This document shows, one piece after another, positions 42,578 to 52,223 of a stretch of DNA of 63,124 bases. A program made the translations under genes and the position numbers. The stretch spans positions 1 through 63,124 of the forward strand of contig NZ_WXYO01000011.1 in the NCBI RefSeq assembly GCF_009901585.1. The letters are read 5' to 3'. Within the stretch, counting starts at the first letter, position 1. Each line of letters starts with the position of its first letter. The stretch comes from Poritiphilus flavus. Lineage in GTDB: Bacteria; Bacteroidota; Bacteroidia; Flavobacteriales; Flavobacteriaceae. Below the pieces are notes generated by a model. It ran no database searches. It was not told where the DNA came from and worked only from the letters and a program-made list of their open reading frames with translations.

Positions 42578-44239
42578 ATGAAAAGATTAACTTTCATTTG
42601 TCTGCTCTTTGTATGTAGCTTTTGTGTTGATGCACAACATCTTCTGGACCAGGCTCAGGAGCAATTTCAGGCGAAGAACTGGATTGATGCCGCTAAAAGC
42701 TATGAAAAGCTGACCAAGCTGAACTCTTATAATCCCGAATTTTGGAGTAAATATGCCTATACAAGCCTAAAGACTGAGAATTTTCAAGAAGCGATAAGGG
42801 CAGGCCTTCGGGCACTTGAGACCGGTGCCTCAAAGAAACCTCTTTCCTTGATTTTGGCTAAAAGTTACACGGGTATCCAACAGAATTCGCAGGCCGCAAA
42901 GTGGCTAAAGATCCATATGGAGGAAGGGAAAACGGCCCCGGACCGGATAGCTGGGGACGCGGTCCTTGCAGCCCTGGCGGGGTCTCCGGAGTTTAAGGAG
43001 TTAGTGAACTTTGAAGCTCCTGAATCTCAGGACCGGGATGAGGGATGGCGTGCAGACCTGGATTATTTGGTAGAGCTGATGAAAAGCCGCCATAAGAACC
43101 TCTATCATACGGTTCAGCAGCAAGATTTTAAAAGTGCTGTCCTGCAGTTACGGAAGCAGATCCCGGAACTATCAGATCTTGAGATAATAGGTGAATTTAT
43201 GGCCATTATGGCCATGGTAGGAGACGGACATACCGTCCTCTATCCCCCTTTTGAAGGTGCCAACGGTTTCCATGCCTTTGCGGTTGAATTCTATTTATTC
43301 AAGGATGAGCTTTATATAAGGGCCGCGGCTCCGGAACTCGCACACCTGGTAGGCACTAAGGTAATCGGGGTGGGGCAACTCTCAACGGCGGAGCTGATCT
43401 CAAAAGCGCAGAGATACCTTAGTCGGGATAACGATTTCCAATTAAAATGGATCACACCTATCGCCCTGAGCTTTACCGAAATATATGCATTAACAGGAGC
43501 AGGAATCGCAAAGAGGGCCGAATTCGTCTTGGAATCAGCTGATGGAACTGTTTTTAAAGAGACTCTGAATGCTTTGCCGCTTATGAGGGATCCTATGAGC
43601 AGATTTGCTCCGGAACACTGGGTAGAGATAAGGAAATCAGAAGAAACTTCCTCGCTATGGACTTCAGATCCTGAAAACTTCTATTGGTATAAATACCTGG
43701 AGGAGCAGAAAGTGGTGTATTGTCAGTTTAATCAGGTAAGGAACAAGCCGGAGCAAAGCCTGGCAGAATTCGCCAAAGAGCTTTTTAGTTTTGTGGACAC
43801 TCGTGAAGTAAGGGCCCTGGTACTGGATATCCGCCTCAACAATGGCGGCAATAATTTCCTGAACAAAGCCTTGGTGCAGCAGATCATCAGAAGTGAAAAG
43901 ATCAATACCCACGGTAAGTTTTTTACCATTATTGGCAGGAGGACCTTTTCCGCAGCCATGAATCTCGCCTCAGACCTGGAACAACAGACCAATACCATTT
44001 TTGTGGGAGAACCAACGGCTTCCAGACCCAATTTCTATGGAGAGGACGACGAGTTCAGCTTGCCTTACAGCGGGCTGAGGGGGAGTATTTCCAGCAGGTA
44101 TTGGCAGGGTGGAAGTACTTCGGAGGATAATCGGCCCTGGATTGCTCCGGATTTGGTAGCGGAACTGAGCGCTGAAGAATACTCAAACGACCGCGACCCT
44201 GCCCTGGAAGCTATCTTCGAGTATCTCAATTCACAATAG
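42578..44239 (+). CDS. S41-type peptidase with TPR-like N-terminus
   Basis: The 553-aa protein starts at MKRLTFICLLFVCSFCVDAQ (42578), which gives a signal peptide; the earlier in-frame ATG at 42407 lies inside the AraC gene. Residues about 22-120 are helical and TPR-like (AAKSYEKLTKLNSYNPEFWS), followed by a C-terminal processing-peptidase-like domain: LVLDIRLNNGGNNF (about 423-436) and GRRTFSAAMNLASDLE (about 461-476, Ser likely nucleophile). It probably acts in the periplasm on proteins or peptides. No PDZ domain is obvious. Confidence 0.85.
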   Translation: MKRLTFICLLFVCSFCVDAQHLLDQAQEQFQAKNWIDAAKSYEKLTKLNSYNPEFWSKYAYTSLKTENFQEAIRAGLRALETGASKKPLSLILAKSYTGIQQNSQAAKWLKIHMEEGKTAPDRIAGDAVLAALAGSPEFKELVNFEAPESQDRDEGWRADLDYLVELMKSRHKNLYHTVQQQDFKSAVLQLRKQIPELSDLEIIGEFMAIMAMVGDGHTVLYPPFEGANGFHAFAVEFYLFKDELYIRAAAPELAHLVGTKVIGVGQLSTAELISKAQRYLSRDNDFQLKWITPIALSFTEIYALTGAGIAKRAEFVLESADGTVFKETLNALPLMRDPMSRFAPEHWVEIRKSEETSSLWTSDPENFYWYKYLEEQKVVYCQFNQVRNKPEQSLAEFAKELFSFVDTREVRALVLDIRLNNGGNNFLNKALVQQIIRSEKINTHGKFFTIIGRRTFSAAMNLASDLEQQTNTIFVGEPTASRPNFYGEDDEFSLPYSGLRGSISSRYWQGGSTSEDNRPWIAPDLVAELSAEEYSNDRDPALEAIFEYLNSQ

Positions 44240-44412
44240 ATCCGGAGAAGTTTTCCTAAAAGGAGATTTCAGTATACTATTATCGGACTAAAGCAATTGC
44301 CCGATACAACGTACTGCTTCAGCTTCTGAAAGTCTATTAAAAAGAATGGGGCAGGATTCAAACTGTCTTTTGAATATTCCTACCCCTATTCCTGACTTCA
44401 GGCTAATTATTG

Positions 44413-44781
44413 TTAAGCCATTTCTTTGTCTTTACGCCTGTTTTCGGCTAGTTTTTCAATCAAATCCGGAACCTTTTCAAAGGCTGCTGCCAGTCCGTGG
44501 GTTTTTCCGGCTTCCAGGAATGATATTTCATCTCCTTTGGTGATCAGGAAACCAATAGGCTCTATGCCCACACCTGCGCCGGCACCCATACCTTCGCCTT
44601 TGCGCCCTTTGGCTTCGGTCCCTTCACCTCCTCCGGAGCCAAATCCCATGCCTACCTTTATGACCGGTACACACATGAATTCGCCGAGTTGAAACTGTTC
44701 GCCAACCACAGTTTCCGTCTTCGCTTCTGTTTTAATAAAGTCAGTAATTTTTTCTAATAAACCTTCAAATTGTAAATCCAT
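44413..44781 (-). CDS. GerW (YtfJ) family protein
   Basis: A 122-aa protein of the GerW/YtfJ family: VVGEQFQLGEFMCVPVIKVGMGFGSGGGEG (about 25-54; the Gly-rich core), GMGAGAGVGIEPIGFLI and a basic C-terminus. In Bacillus the family acts in spore germination, but this organism is a presumed non-spore-former, so the role here is unknown. It follows the DUF2953-like gene with 14 bp between them, the same pairing as ytfI-ytfJ. Confidence 0.87.
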   Translation of the reverse strand: MDLQFEGLLEKITDFIKTEAKTETVVGEQFQLGEFMCVPVIKVGMGFGSGGGEGTEAKGRKGEGMGAGAGVGIEPIGFLITKGDEISFLEAGKTHGLAAAFEKVPDLIEKLAENRRKDKEMA

Positions 44782-44795
44782 AATATTCGTTTTAA

Positions 44796-45299
44796 TTAAT
44801 TAATGAATGACCTAATAATATTGACCGGCCTGTTCTGAACATGCATTACCAGGCTATTTCTTCCCTCATAGTTTATATGAAGCATCGCGTCGGTGTAAAA
44901 GTTCAAAAGTGCGAAGAGGGGGTACAGCCGCGCATTAGAAATACAGTTGCCGGTATCTATTTCTAAGAACAGGCGTTTTAGTCTAAAAGACCTGAGTACT
45001 TTCAGCCCCCTTTTTAAGGGCATTTGCCTTTTCTTTTTTCGGGTGACACCCGTCACCTCTCTTTTACTTTTGGAAGCGCTTCTCTTTCGAAGTGGATAGA
45101 AATAAAATTTCAGGAAGAGAACCTTCAGTCTTATACGCAAAAGTTCGCTTTCATCTGCTTCAATTTCTGCCTTTGCCAGACCTTTTATCCTAATTTTATA
45201 TTTGTTTTTATTGGTATTCACCAGCAGATCGATTGGGGCAAAAAGCAATGAGATCAACAAAACAAGGAACAATGCGAATCCAAGAATTAACCACATCAT
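44796..45299 (-). CDS. DUF2953-like membrane protein
   Basis: A 167-aa protein with one N-terminal membrane segment (MMWLILGFALFLVLLISLLF) and a soluble basic part (KIRIKGLAKAEIEADES, LFLEIDTGNCISNARLYPLFALLNFYT). The gene order and motif resemble YtfI (DUF2953), which in Bacillus accompanies GerW. Anchored at the inner membrane with most of the chain on one side, it may recruit or position GerW. Family assignment is moderately sure. Confidence 0.7.
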   Translation of the reverse strand: MMWLILGFALFLVLLISLLFAPIDLLVNTNKNKYKIRIKGLAKAEIEADESELLRIRLKVLFLKFYFYPLRKRSASKSKREVTGVTRKKKRQMPLKRGLKVLRSFRLKRLFLEIDTGNCISNARLYPLFALLNFYTDAMLHINYEGRNSLVMHVQNRPVNIIRSFIN

Positions 45300-45527
45300 A
45301 TTGGTTTTTGCAAAGGAAGGGAATGTGGTTTCTATGCCAAATGACGCAGGTCAATGGCTGTTCCTTTTTTTCCGGTGAACGTGTAAAAATCCGGCTGTCA
45401 AAACGGCCTCCAATTTGTCCGGATGCCCTTGAATTGGCCTGACAAGTTCAAAGAAATCAGTATTTCTGTGGTTTGTGGATCTAAAGACCTGCTGATCTAA
45501 ATCATATTTACTCCTTTGCAATAAAGG

Positions 45528-45535
45528 TATATTTG
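45528..45535 (+). promoter_or_regulatory. Candidate -7 promoter element of mla operon
   Basis: TATATTTG matches the Bacteroidota -7 consensus and lies 37 bp before the chosen mlaE start at 45572. A clear -33 element is not seen. Confidence 0.45.
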
Positions 45536-45571
45536 ACCTTATACCCCCCTCTGCAATTTTACTTGTACCTA

Positions 45572-46354
45572 ATGAACACTTACAGCCCAATACTCAGTGG
45601 GATTAAACGATTCTTCATCGAAATCGGGGAACTGTCGTATTTCGCCCGAAGATTCTTTAAGGAGGTGCTTAAACCACCTTTGGAATTTAAGGAACTACTG
45701 CGGCAATGCTACCATATGGGGAATAGGTCCTTGTTCCTGGTTTTGGTCACCGGTTTTATAATAGGTTTGGTCCTTACCCTGCAATCCAGGCCTACTTTGA
45801 TTGAATTTGGCGCGGTATCCTGGATGCCCAATATGGTAGGCATTTCTATAGTTCGCGAGCTGGGACCGGTAATTACGGCGCTGGTATGCGCAGGCAGGAT
45901 AGCATCGGGTATAGGCGCTGAATTGGGCTCCATGCGGGTAACCGAACAAATAGATGCCATGGAAGTTTCTGGTACCAACCCCTTTAAGTACCTGGTGGTG
46001 ACAAGAATCCTGGCTACTACGCTGATGTTGCCAATTTTGGTTCTTCTGGGTGATGCCATAGCATTGTACGGCTCCGCGCTGGTGGAGAATATCAAAGGAC
46101 ACGTTTCTTTTAAACTTTATTTTAATCAGGTGTTCGATGCCCTGGAATATGGAGATCTGATCCCTGCCACCATCAAGTCATTCTTCTTTGGGTTTGCCAT
46201 TGGCCTTGTTGGCTGTTTCAAGGGATACTACAGTAAAAAAGGTACGGCAGGTGTGGGTGTAGCAGCAAATACCGCCGTTGTATTTACCTCTATGCTGCTC
46301 TTTGTAATTGATTTTATAGCGGTTTTTATAACAGATATATTTTATGACCTGTGA
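45572..46354 (+). CDS. mlaE: ABC transporter permease, MlaE family
   Basis: A 260-aa membrane permease of the Mla/MCE phospholipid-transport system. The start at MNTYSPILSGIKRFF (45572) fits better than the ATG at 45533, which overlaps the promoter element. Typical segments are RSLFLVLVTGFIIGLVLTLQ, VRELGPVITALVCAGRIASG and EQIDAMEVSGTNPFKYLVV. It heads an mlaE-mlaF-mlaD operon; phospholipid or lipid movement between outer and inner membrane is inferred from the family. Confidence 0.93.
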   Translation: MNTYSPILSGIKRFFIEIGELSYFARRFFKEVLKPPLEFKELLRQCYHMGNRSLFLVLVTGFIIGLVLTLQSRPTLIEFGAVSWMPNMVGISIVRELGPVITALVCAGRIASGIGAELGSMRVTEQIDAMEVSGTNPFKYLVVTRILATTLMLPILVLLGDAIALYGSALVENIKGHVSFKLYFNQVFDALEYGDLIPATIKSFFFGFAIGLVGCFKGYYSKKGTAGVGVAANTAVVFTSMLLFVIDFIAVFITDIFYDL

Positions 46355-47133
46355 AAACACTGGAAAACCATATTTCGGGAAATACTGAGTCCCAGCAAAA
46401 GCGTTTGATGATCCATATTAAGGATCTGTACAAAAGTTTTGGGAATAACCACGTCCTTAACGGCTTTAATTTGAGACTGTATGAAGGCGAGAATTTGGTG
46501 GTTATGGGAAAATCAGGTTCAGGGAAGTCTGTGATGATAAAATGTCTGGTTGGACTCATACAACCGGATAAGGGTTTTATTTCTGTTATGGGAAAAGAGA
46601 TAAAAACCCTGGACAGGGAGACCTTAGATGTATTAAGGTCCGATATAGGCTTTTTGTTCCAGGGTAGTGCACTGTACGATTCCATGACCGTACGAGAGAA
46701 TCTGGAATTCCCGTTGCGAAGACACAAAAGAAAAATGGGTGGAAATACCGATCCCGAACCGTTGGTGGTAGAAGCGTTGCAGAATGTAGGGCTCGCAGAT
46801 GCAATAGACCTTATGCCCGAAGAGCTTTCCGGTGGTATGAAAAGGCGTGTGGCTCTGGCTAGAACGCTGATCCTGAAACCTAAGATCATTCTATATGATG
46901 AACCAACCAGCGGCTTAGACCCTATAACGGCTAAGGAGATCATTGAATTAATGCGAAGTATTCAGAAGAAATACGGAACATCTTCTCTGATCATTACACA
47001 TGATGTAGACTGTGCCAGGGTCATATCTGAGCGAATGGTGTTGCTGGTAGACGGCATTAACTACGTGGAAGGTACATTCGAGGAACTCAACCGCTCCACG
47101 GACCCAAAAGTAGAAGCATTTTTTAAAAAATAA
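46351..47133 (+). CDS. mlaF: ABC transporter ATP-binding protein, MlaF family
   Basis: The ATPase of the MCE transporter, 260 aa. Walker A GKSGSGKSVM (about 51-60), the signature LSGGMKRRVALARTL and Walker B IILYDEPTSGLDP are intact. The GTG start overlaps the mlaE stop by 4 bp (GTGA); the ATG of MIHIKDLYKSFG 19 codons later is the alternative start. Confidence 0.93.
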   Translation: MKTLENHISGNTESQQKRLMIHIKDLYKSFGNNHVLNGFNLRLYEGENLVVMGKSGSGKSVMIKCLVGLIQPDKGFISVMGKEIKTLDRETLDVLRSDIGFLFQGSALYDSMTVRENLEFPLRRHKRKMGGNTDPEPLVVEALQNVGLADAIDLMPEELSGGMKRRVALARTLILKPKIILYDEPTSGLDPITAKEIIELMRSIQKKYGTSSLIITHDVDCARVISERMVLLVDGINYVEGTFEELNRSTDPKVEAFFKK

Positions 47134-47137
47134 TAAA

Positions 47138-48109
47138 ATGGAAAGGACCGCAGCTGAAAAATTGAGATTAGGAGTTTTAGTCATACTGGGGACGATTACC
47201 TTTATCGTAGCAGTTTACTTAATTGGAAATCGGCAGAATATGTTCGGGAATACGCTGACCGTAACAACGGTTTTTAAGAATGTGAACGGGCTGCAAAAGG
47301 GTAATAATGTCCGTTACGCAGGTATTGATGTGGGAACCGTAAAAGCAATTGAAATGGTCAATGATACCACGATCAACGTCCATATGCTTATTGATGAAAA
47401 AATGAAAGCCCATATTAAGACCAATGCCGTTGCTACAATAGGTTCAGATGGTCTTGTTGGCAGTATGATCGTCAATGTAGTTCCTGGTGTAGGAGAGGCC
47501 CCGTTCGTGAGCGCAGGAGACAAGATCGCATCCTACAGCCGTATAGGAGCCGAAGATATGTTGAGTACTCTTAACGTAACCAACCAAAATGCGGCACTGC
47601 TTACATCTGATTTGCTTAGGGTTACAGAAAGCTTGAACAATGGTGAGGGAACTCTGGGTAAACTTTTAAACGATAAGGAAATGGCCGCAAACCTGGAACA
47701 GACCATTTACAATCTTAAAAGTGCCAGCTCTAAGGCAAATAACACATTGGCGGAATTGCAGACTGTGATCGAGCAAATGGGCAAAGGCGAAAATGTGGCT
47801 GGTGTTTTATTTGCAGACTCTTTGTCTACAGTCAAAATGAAAGATGTTATTACAAATCTGGAAGTCAGCAGCAGGAGTATGAGTTCATTAGTGCAAAGAC
47901 TGGACAGTGCTGTAGTCCATCTGGTTGCTGAAGATGGGGTAGTAAATTACCTGTCAAGGGATACCGTCCTCGTTGGAAACCTGAAAAGAACTATGAAAAA
48001 TATTGAGGAGGGGACCGCGAGTTTTAATGAAAATATGGAGGCGCTAAAGCACAGTTTTCTTACCCGAAGGTATTTTAAGAAGATGGAAAAGGAGCAGGCC
48101 AGGAACTGA
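47138..48109 (+). CDS. mlaD: MCE-domain protein (MlaD-like)
   Basis: A 323-aa substrate-binding component with an N-terminal membrane anchor (VLVILGTITFIVAVYLI), an MCE domain (VNGLQKGNNVRYAGIDVGTVKAIEM, about 49-73, and ATIGSDGLVGSMIVNV) and a helical C-terminal region (about 140-320) that may form a tube or coiled bundle, as in Bacteroidota MCE proteins. It is 4 bp after mlaF. The usual accessory genes mlaB/mlaC are not next to it. Confidence 0.92.
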   Translation: MERTAAEKLRLGVLVILGTITFIVAVYLIGNRQNMFGNTLTVTTVFKNVNGLQKGNNVRYAGIDVGTVKAIEMVNDTTINVHMLIDEKMKAHIKTNAVATIGSDGLVGSMIVNVVPGVGEAPFVSAGDKIASYSRIGAEDMLSTLNVTNQNAALLTSDLLRVTESLNNGEGTLGKLLNDKEMAANLEQTIYNLKSASSKANNTLAELQTVIEQMGKGENVAGVLFADSLSTVKMKDVITNLEVSSRSMSSLVQRLDSAVVHLVAEDGVVNYLSRDTVLVGNLKRTMKNIEEGTASFNENMEALKHSFLTRRYFKKMEKEQARN

Positions 48110-48148
48110 CAATCTCATTCCGGAAACGCATGAAATCATTGTTGATCT

Positions 48149-49291
48149 TCAAGAGAAATTGGCTTTCAATAAAATAAACTCATTGATATTGGCAGTGTTA
48201 ATTGCTCCTATCAGTTTATGCTTTTCAACCACAGGGAAAAATCTGGATCTTTCCTGGCTCATGATGCCAATGGCCCGTTGAATCTCTAAACTACTGTCTA
48301 TGGTTTTAAAATCTCTTTTCATGATATCGCCAACCAGTACCGATGGATCCTTCGCATGCTCAATGATGGTCTTATGATCTAAGATCCCGACGATTTTTCC
48401 ATTTTCAGCGACCACAAAGTCCTTTTCCGTTCCGGCAAGCACTACCTCTATAACCCTTTGAAGGCTGTCTGTAGGTAAAATTATGGTAATCTGGGTAAGC
48501 ATGGCTTCCTTTACATAATGTCCATGCAGCACGAATTCCTGCTTTACCATTTTGTTTTCCCCATAAGCCCCGAAAAAGATGAAAAATGCAATTAAGACAA
48601 GAAAAGGGTTGATCATTAATCCTAAAATAAAGAAGATTACCGCTAATATCTGACCCAGTGTTGCGGCCACTTCAGTGGCCTTTACCCTTCCCATACCATA
48701 GGAAAGCAAAGCCCGGAGCACACGGCCACCATCCATCGGGAATGCCGGTATAAGGTTAAATATCACCAACATGACATTGGCTATTAGTAAGTAAAACAAC
48801 AGAGTTTCCAGTCCAGGGCTGGATAACAGCGCCTCTATATTCTCAAAATCCATGCTGAGATACTTCCGTACCGGAACCACCAACGCTAATAAAATGGCAA
48901 TGACCACATTTACCGCTGGCCCTGCCAGTGCTACCAGCAATTCCTGCCCCGGTTTTTCGGGCATTTTTTCCAAAGATGCCACTCCGCCAATCGGCAAAAG
49001 TGTAATTCGCTTGGTCTGAATGGCAAACCTTCTAGCTGTTAGAGCATGACCCAACTCATGAAGTACAACACAAAAGAATAAACTTAAGATCAGGGAGACA
49101 TTTAAAATGGCAGAAGTTATATTGCCACCACTTCTCAGGTCCAGATAAACCACCCATATCAAAAGTAAACTGAAGGTCCAATGGACTTCGATCTTTATCC
49201 CGGCTATCCGTCCAAGTTTTAAAACACCTTTCATGCTCAGCTTTTTGGGAAAATAATCAGTATCTATTGGTTTTACTATGACGATTATCAT
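48149..49291 (-). CDS. Site-2 protease family (M50) metalloprotease with CBS domains
   Basis: Intramembrane zinc metalloprotease of the M50B group. HELGH (H78-H82 in VVLHELGHALT) and the PAFPMDGGRVLRA motif (about 196-208) supply the zinc ligands, with about six membrane segments. A C-terminal pair of CBS-like modules (about 245-375) probably senses an adenine-nucleotide ligand. The start is uncertain: MKGVLKLGRIAG at 49234 or MIIVIVKP at 49291. Likely role: regulated cleavage of membrane-bound regulators; substrate unknown. Confidence 0.85.
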   Translation of the reverse strand: MIIVIVKPIDTDYFPKKLSMKGVLKLGRIAGIKIEVHWTFSLLLIWVVYLDLRSGGNITSAILNVSLILSLFFCVVLHELGHALTARRFAIQTKRITLLPIGGVASLEKMPEKPGQELLVALAGPAVNVVIAILLALVVPVRKYLSMDFENIEALLSSPGLETLLFYLLIANVMLVIFNLIPAFPMDGGRVLRALLSYGMGRVKATEVAATLGQILAVIFFILGLMINPFLVLIAFFIFFGAYGENKMVKQEFVLHGHYVKEAMLTQITIILPTDSLQRVIEVVLAGTEKDFVVAENGKIVGILDHKTIIEHAKDPSVLVGDIMKRDFKTIDSSLEIQRAIGIMSQERSRFFPVVEKHKLIGAINTANINEFILLKANFS

Positions 49292-49419
49292 CGGGAGAGC
49301 GTTCGGGCTGATGATCTAAAGCGTAGATCTGAATTAAGCGGCTTGCAGGTTTCGATGATATATGTCATTACCCTCCTGCTATACCTTTAGTATTTTTAGT
49401 GAACCTCAAAGCTTTTTGT

Positions 49420-50031
49420 ATGAACAATGTATTACAGGAGGATTATAGCTCCCTGGATTTAAATTCCTCAATTTGGGATCAGATTTTTACAGTAGCGCCA
49501 CTGGTATTGATCGGCACAAAAGAGGGAAAAGCATACAATCTTGCTCCAAAACATATGATAACTCCTCTTGGCTTCGGGAACTATTTTGGATTTGTATGTA
49601 CAGCTGAGCACGCTACCTATCACAACATAAAGGAAACGCGGAAGTTTACCGTCAGCTTTCCAACTTTCGATCAATTGATAACAACTTCTCTGAGCGCCTC
49701 AAGGCGCAAAGAGGAAATATCAAAATATGAAGGTGTGTTAAAGGTTTTACCCACAATGCCAGGGACTTGCGTTGATGCGCCTTTGCTTGAAGGGGCTTAT
49801 CTGTATTTGGAATGTGAATTGTTCAAGATTATTGAGGGCTTTGACAGCAATAGCCTGATAACGGGGAAGGTGCTATGTGCTCATGGCCACAAGGACTTTT
49901 TGCATCAATTTGAAAAGGATGAACAGGACCAATTTATACAATCCCCTTTGCTCGCGTATATTTCTCCTGGCAGATTTGCAAGGATCACGGAGACTTATAA
50001 ATTTCCTTTTCCTAAAGGCTTTAGACGATGA
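49420..50031 (+). CDS. Flavin reductase-like domain protein
   Basis: A 203-aa protein of the flavin-reductase-like (FMN-binding split-barrel) family: WDQIFTVAPLVLIGTKEGKAYNLAPKHMITPLGFGNYFGFVC (about 19-60) and ATYHNIKETRKFTVSFP. The start is taken at MNNVLQED (49420); the GTG at 49399 is an alternative. The stop codon overlaps the next gene by 4 bp, forming an operon with an M20 peptidase and a P-loop protein. Flavin reduction or FMN-dependent chemistry is inferred. Confidence 0.85.
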   Translation: MNNVLQEDYSSLDLNSSIWDQIFTVAPLVLIGTKEGKAYNLAPKHMITPLGFGNYFGFVCTAEHATYHNIKETRKFTVSFPTFDQLITTSLSASRRKEEISKYEGVLKVLPTMPGTCVDAPLLEGAYLYLECELFKIIEGFDSNSLITGKVLCAHGHKDFLHQFEKDEQDQFIQSPLLAYISPGRFARITETYKFPFPKGFRR

Positions 50032-51203
50032 CACAGCTGGGTAATATTGCGGAACAGGTCAGGGAATATCTGAATGGTCATAAGGAGCAAATGATCCTTT
50101 TCCTGAGTGAATTGGTTCTCAAAGAATCACCCTCATCTGTGGTAAGCCCACAGCACGAGATCCTGGAGTTTTTGAAGGAACGCTTTGAATCTATGGGATA
50201 TTTTGCAGAGCATTTTCCGGGCAAAAACACTGGAGGAGCTCTTTATTCCAGGCGTCGCCAAAGGATCAAATCCCTGCCCATTCAACTACTTATTGGGCAC
50301 TGTGACACGGTTTGGCCTCTGGGGACCTTAGAAAATATGCCCCTCAAACACGACGACGGCAAGATCAAAGGACCGGGGATCTACGATATGAAGGCAGGGA
50401 TCACTCAGTTGATCTTTTCTCTGATGACCATCAGAGCCTTATCGTTAGACCTGAGCGCAGAGCCCGTTATTTTGGTCAATTCGGATGAGGAAATCGGCAG
50501 TAAGGAGTCTACAAGACTGATCCGTTGTTTGTCCAAAGTCGCAAATCGCGCCTATGTTTTAGAGCCCCCATTGGGAATTGATGGAAAGTTAAAAACTGCT
50601 CGGAAAGGAATAGGCCGATTTACCATAGAGGTTAAGGGAAGACCGGCTCATGCGGGATTAGATCCGGCTAAGGGGATCAACGCGATCGTTGAACTATCAC
50701 GTCAGGTGCAAAAATTGTACGGCATGAATGATCCGGAAAAGGGGATTTCCCTGAATATCGGAATGATCGAAGGTGGTATCTCCCCTAATGTTGTGGCTCC
50801 CGAAAGCAGGGCCGTAATTGATGTCAGGGTATTGTCTTCGGAAGATATCCCCTATATCAGTAAAAAGATCCTGGGGCTAAAACCCCATTTTGAAGGTGTG
50901 GAATTAAGTGTTACAGGCGGCTTTGGCAGACCGCCAATGGAGAAAAACTCACGCAATCAACGCTTGTGGAATATGGCCAGGAACCAGGCGGATTATTTAG
51001 ATCTGGAACTTCAGCAAGCCACTGCCGGTGGTGCCTCTGATGCTAATACCACAAGTTTGTTTACTGCCACTCTGGACGGTCTCGGAACTCCGGGAGACGG
51101 AGCCCACGCGCTGCATGAATATATATTTCATGAAAAGCTTATCGAAAGAACTGCCTTGTTAACCCTATTACTATTAGCGGATCCATTGAAAGTCAGCTCA
51201 TGA
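50028..51203 (+). CDS. M20 family metallopeptidase
   Basis: A 391-aa zinc exopeptidase of the carboxypeptidase G2/ArgE type. The motifs LLIGHCDTVWPLG (about 88-100), GPGIYDMKAGI (about 114-124) and LVNSDEEIGSKES (about 149-161) supply the metal-binding His, Asp and Glu residues; DANTTSLFTA is near the C-terminus. The 4-bp overlaps on both sides show an operon with the flavin-reductase-like and P-loop genes. Substrate class: N-acyl or gamma-linked amino acids or peptides, unknown which. Confidence 0.92.
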   Translation: MTQLGNIAEQVREYLNGHKEQMILFLSELVLKESPSSVVSPQHEILEFLKERFESMGYFAEHFPGKNTGGALYSRRRQRIKSLPIQLLIGHCDTVWPLGTLENMPLKHDDGKIKGPGIYDMKAGITQLIFSLMTIRALSLDLSAEPVILVNSDEEIGSKESTRLIRCLSKVANRAYVLEPPLGIDGKLKTARKGIGRFTIEVKGRPAHAGLDPAKGINAIVELSRQVQKLYGMNDPEKGISLNIGMIEGGISPNVVAPESRAVIDVRVLSSEDIPYISKKILGLKPHFEGVELSVTGGFGRPPMEKNSRNQRLWNMARNQADYLDLELQQATAGGASDANTTSLFTATLDGLGTPGDGAHALHEYIFHEKLIERTALLTLLLLADPLKVSS

Positions 51204-52219
51204 AACATCAATATATCTTTACTTCACTTACCCGTATTTCCGATCTGCAGGAAAAGGAGTTTTCTGTGCAGAAACTGGACAAAGCAGATTGGGAGACCGG
51301 AGACTATGTCGCTTGCGAAATACAAGATCCGGGAAGTCATACCCTGAACCTTGAATTGCCCAATGGCCGTATGAGAGGGGTAATAGGAGGAGAATCACTG
51401 ATCGGTGCCCTGGGGGAGCGGTTTGCAACACTGGAGGCTACCGGAACCTGGCGCGAGGTTTCAGAAGATCTTAGAATGAGTGTTTTAACCGGTGCAGGCC
51501 TGCTGGGGAAGCTAACTTCAAAATCCGTATTTATCCCTAATATGATAGAAGTTTCCTATACAGGTCATGTTTGCAGGGATGGGGTTAAAGTCACTATGGA
51601 CCATTTTGTAAAACCCCATCAAAAGGCCGTATTCAATATACCTGTGGTACTATTTGTAGGTACTTCAATGTCTGCCGGAAAGACTACTTCTGCCAGAATC
51701 GTAACACATCTTTTTAAACTTGCGGGTTATAAGGTGGCAGCGGCAAAACTTACAGGTGCCGGACGGTATAAAGATATTTTGGCAATGGCAGACGTTGGTG
51801 CGGATTCAGTCCTGGATTTTGTGGATGTCGGGCTTCCTTCCACCATCTGTCCCAAAGAGGTCTATGAAGACAAATTGTTTCGGCTTTTGAATATAATGGC
51901 AGTTCAAAAGGCTGATATCGCCATCATAGAGATTGGGGCTTCACCATTAGAACCCTACAACGGCGATACGGCTATAAACGCTTTAAAAGAACACGTCCGA
52001 TGCACCATCCTCAGTGCTTCCGATCCCTATGCGGTTTTCGGATTGATGAAGGCCTTTGATCTGGTTCCTGATATCGTTACCGGAGTTGCTTCGAATACCC
52101 TGGCCGGGACAAGAATGGTTAAGGAATTATGCGGAGTAAAAGCACTGAATCTGATAGATGCTTCAACCACAGATGAATTAAAACAAATCCTCTCGGAAAA
52201 GACCGGACTTAAGTTATAA
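51200..52219 (+). CDS. P-loop protein, DUF1611-like
   Basis: A 339-aa protein with a Walker A motif GTSMSAGKTTSAR (from 154) and a NAD-like N-terminal portion (about 1-140). VAAAKLTGAGRYKDI and VQKADIAIIEIGASPLEPY resemble DUF1611 proteins (DgcN, which acetylates D-glutamate for use with an epimerase) and MobB-type GTP-binding proteins. Because the operon has an M20 peptidase, a role in processing an N-acyl or peptide amino compound is possible (inference). The start overlaps the M20 gene by 4 bp. Confidence 0.6.
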   Translation: MKHQYIFTSLTRISDLQEKEFSVQKLDKADWETGDYVACEIQDPGSHTLNLELPNGRMRGVIGGESLIGALGERFATLEATGTWREVSEDLRMSVLTGAGLLGKLTSKSVFIPNMIEVSYTGHVCRDGVKVTMDHFVKPHQKAVFNIPVVLFVGTSMSAGKTTSARIVTHLFKLAGYKVAAAKLTGAGRYKDILAMADVGADSVLDFVDVGLPSTICPKEVYEDKLFRLLNIMAVQKADIAIIEIGASPLEPYNGDTAINALKEHVRCTILSASDPYAVFGLMKAFDLVPDIVTGVASNTLAGTRMVKELCGVKALNLIDASTTDELKQILSEKTGLKL

Positions 52220-52223
52220 AACT

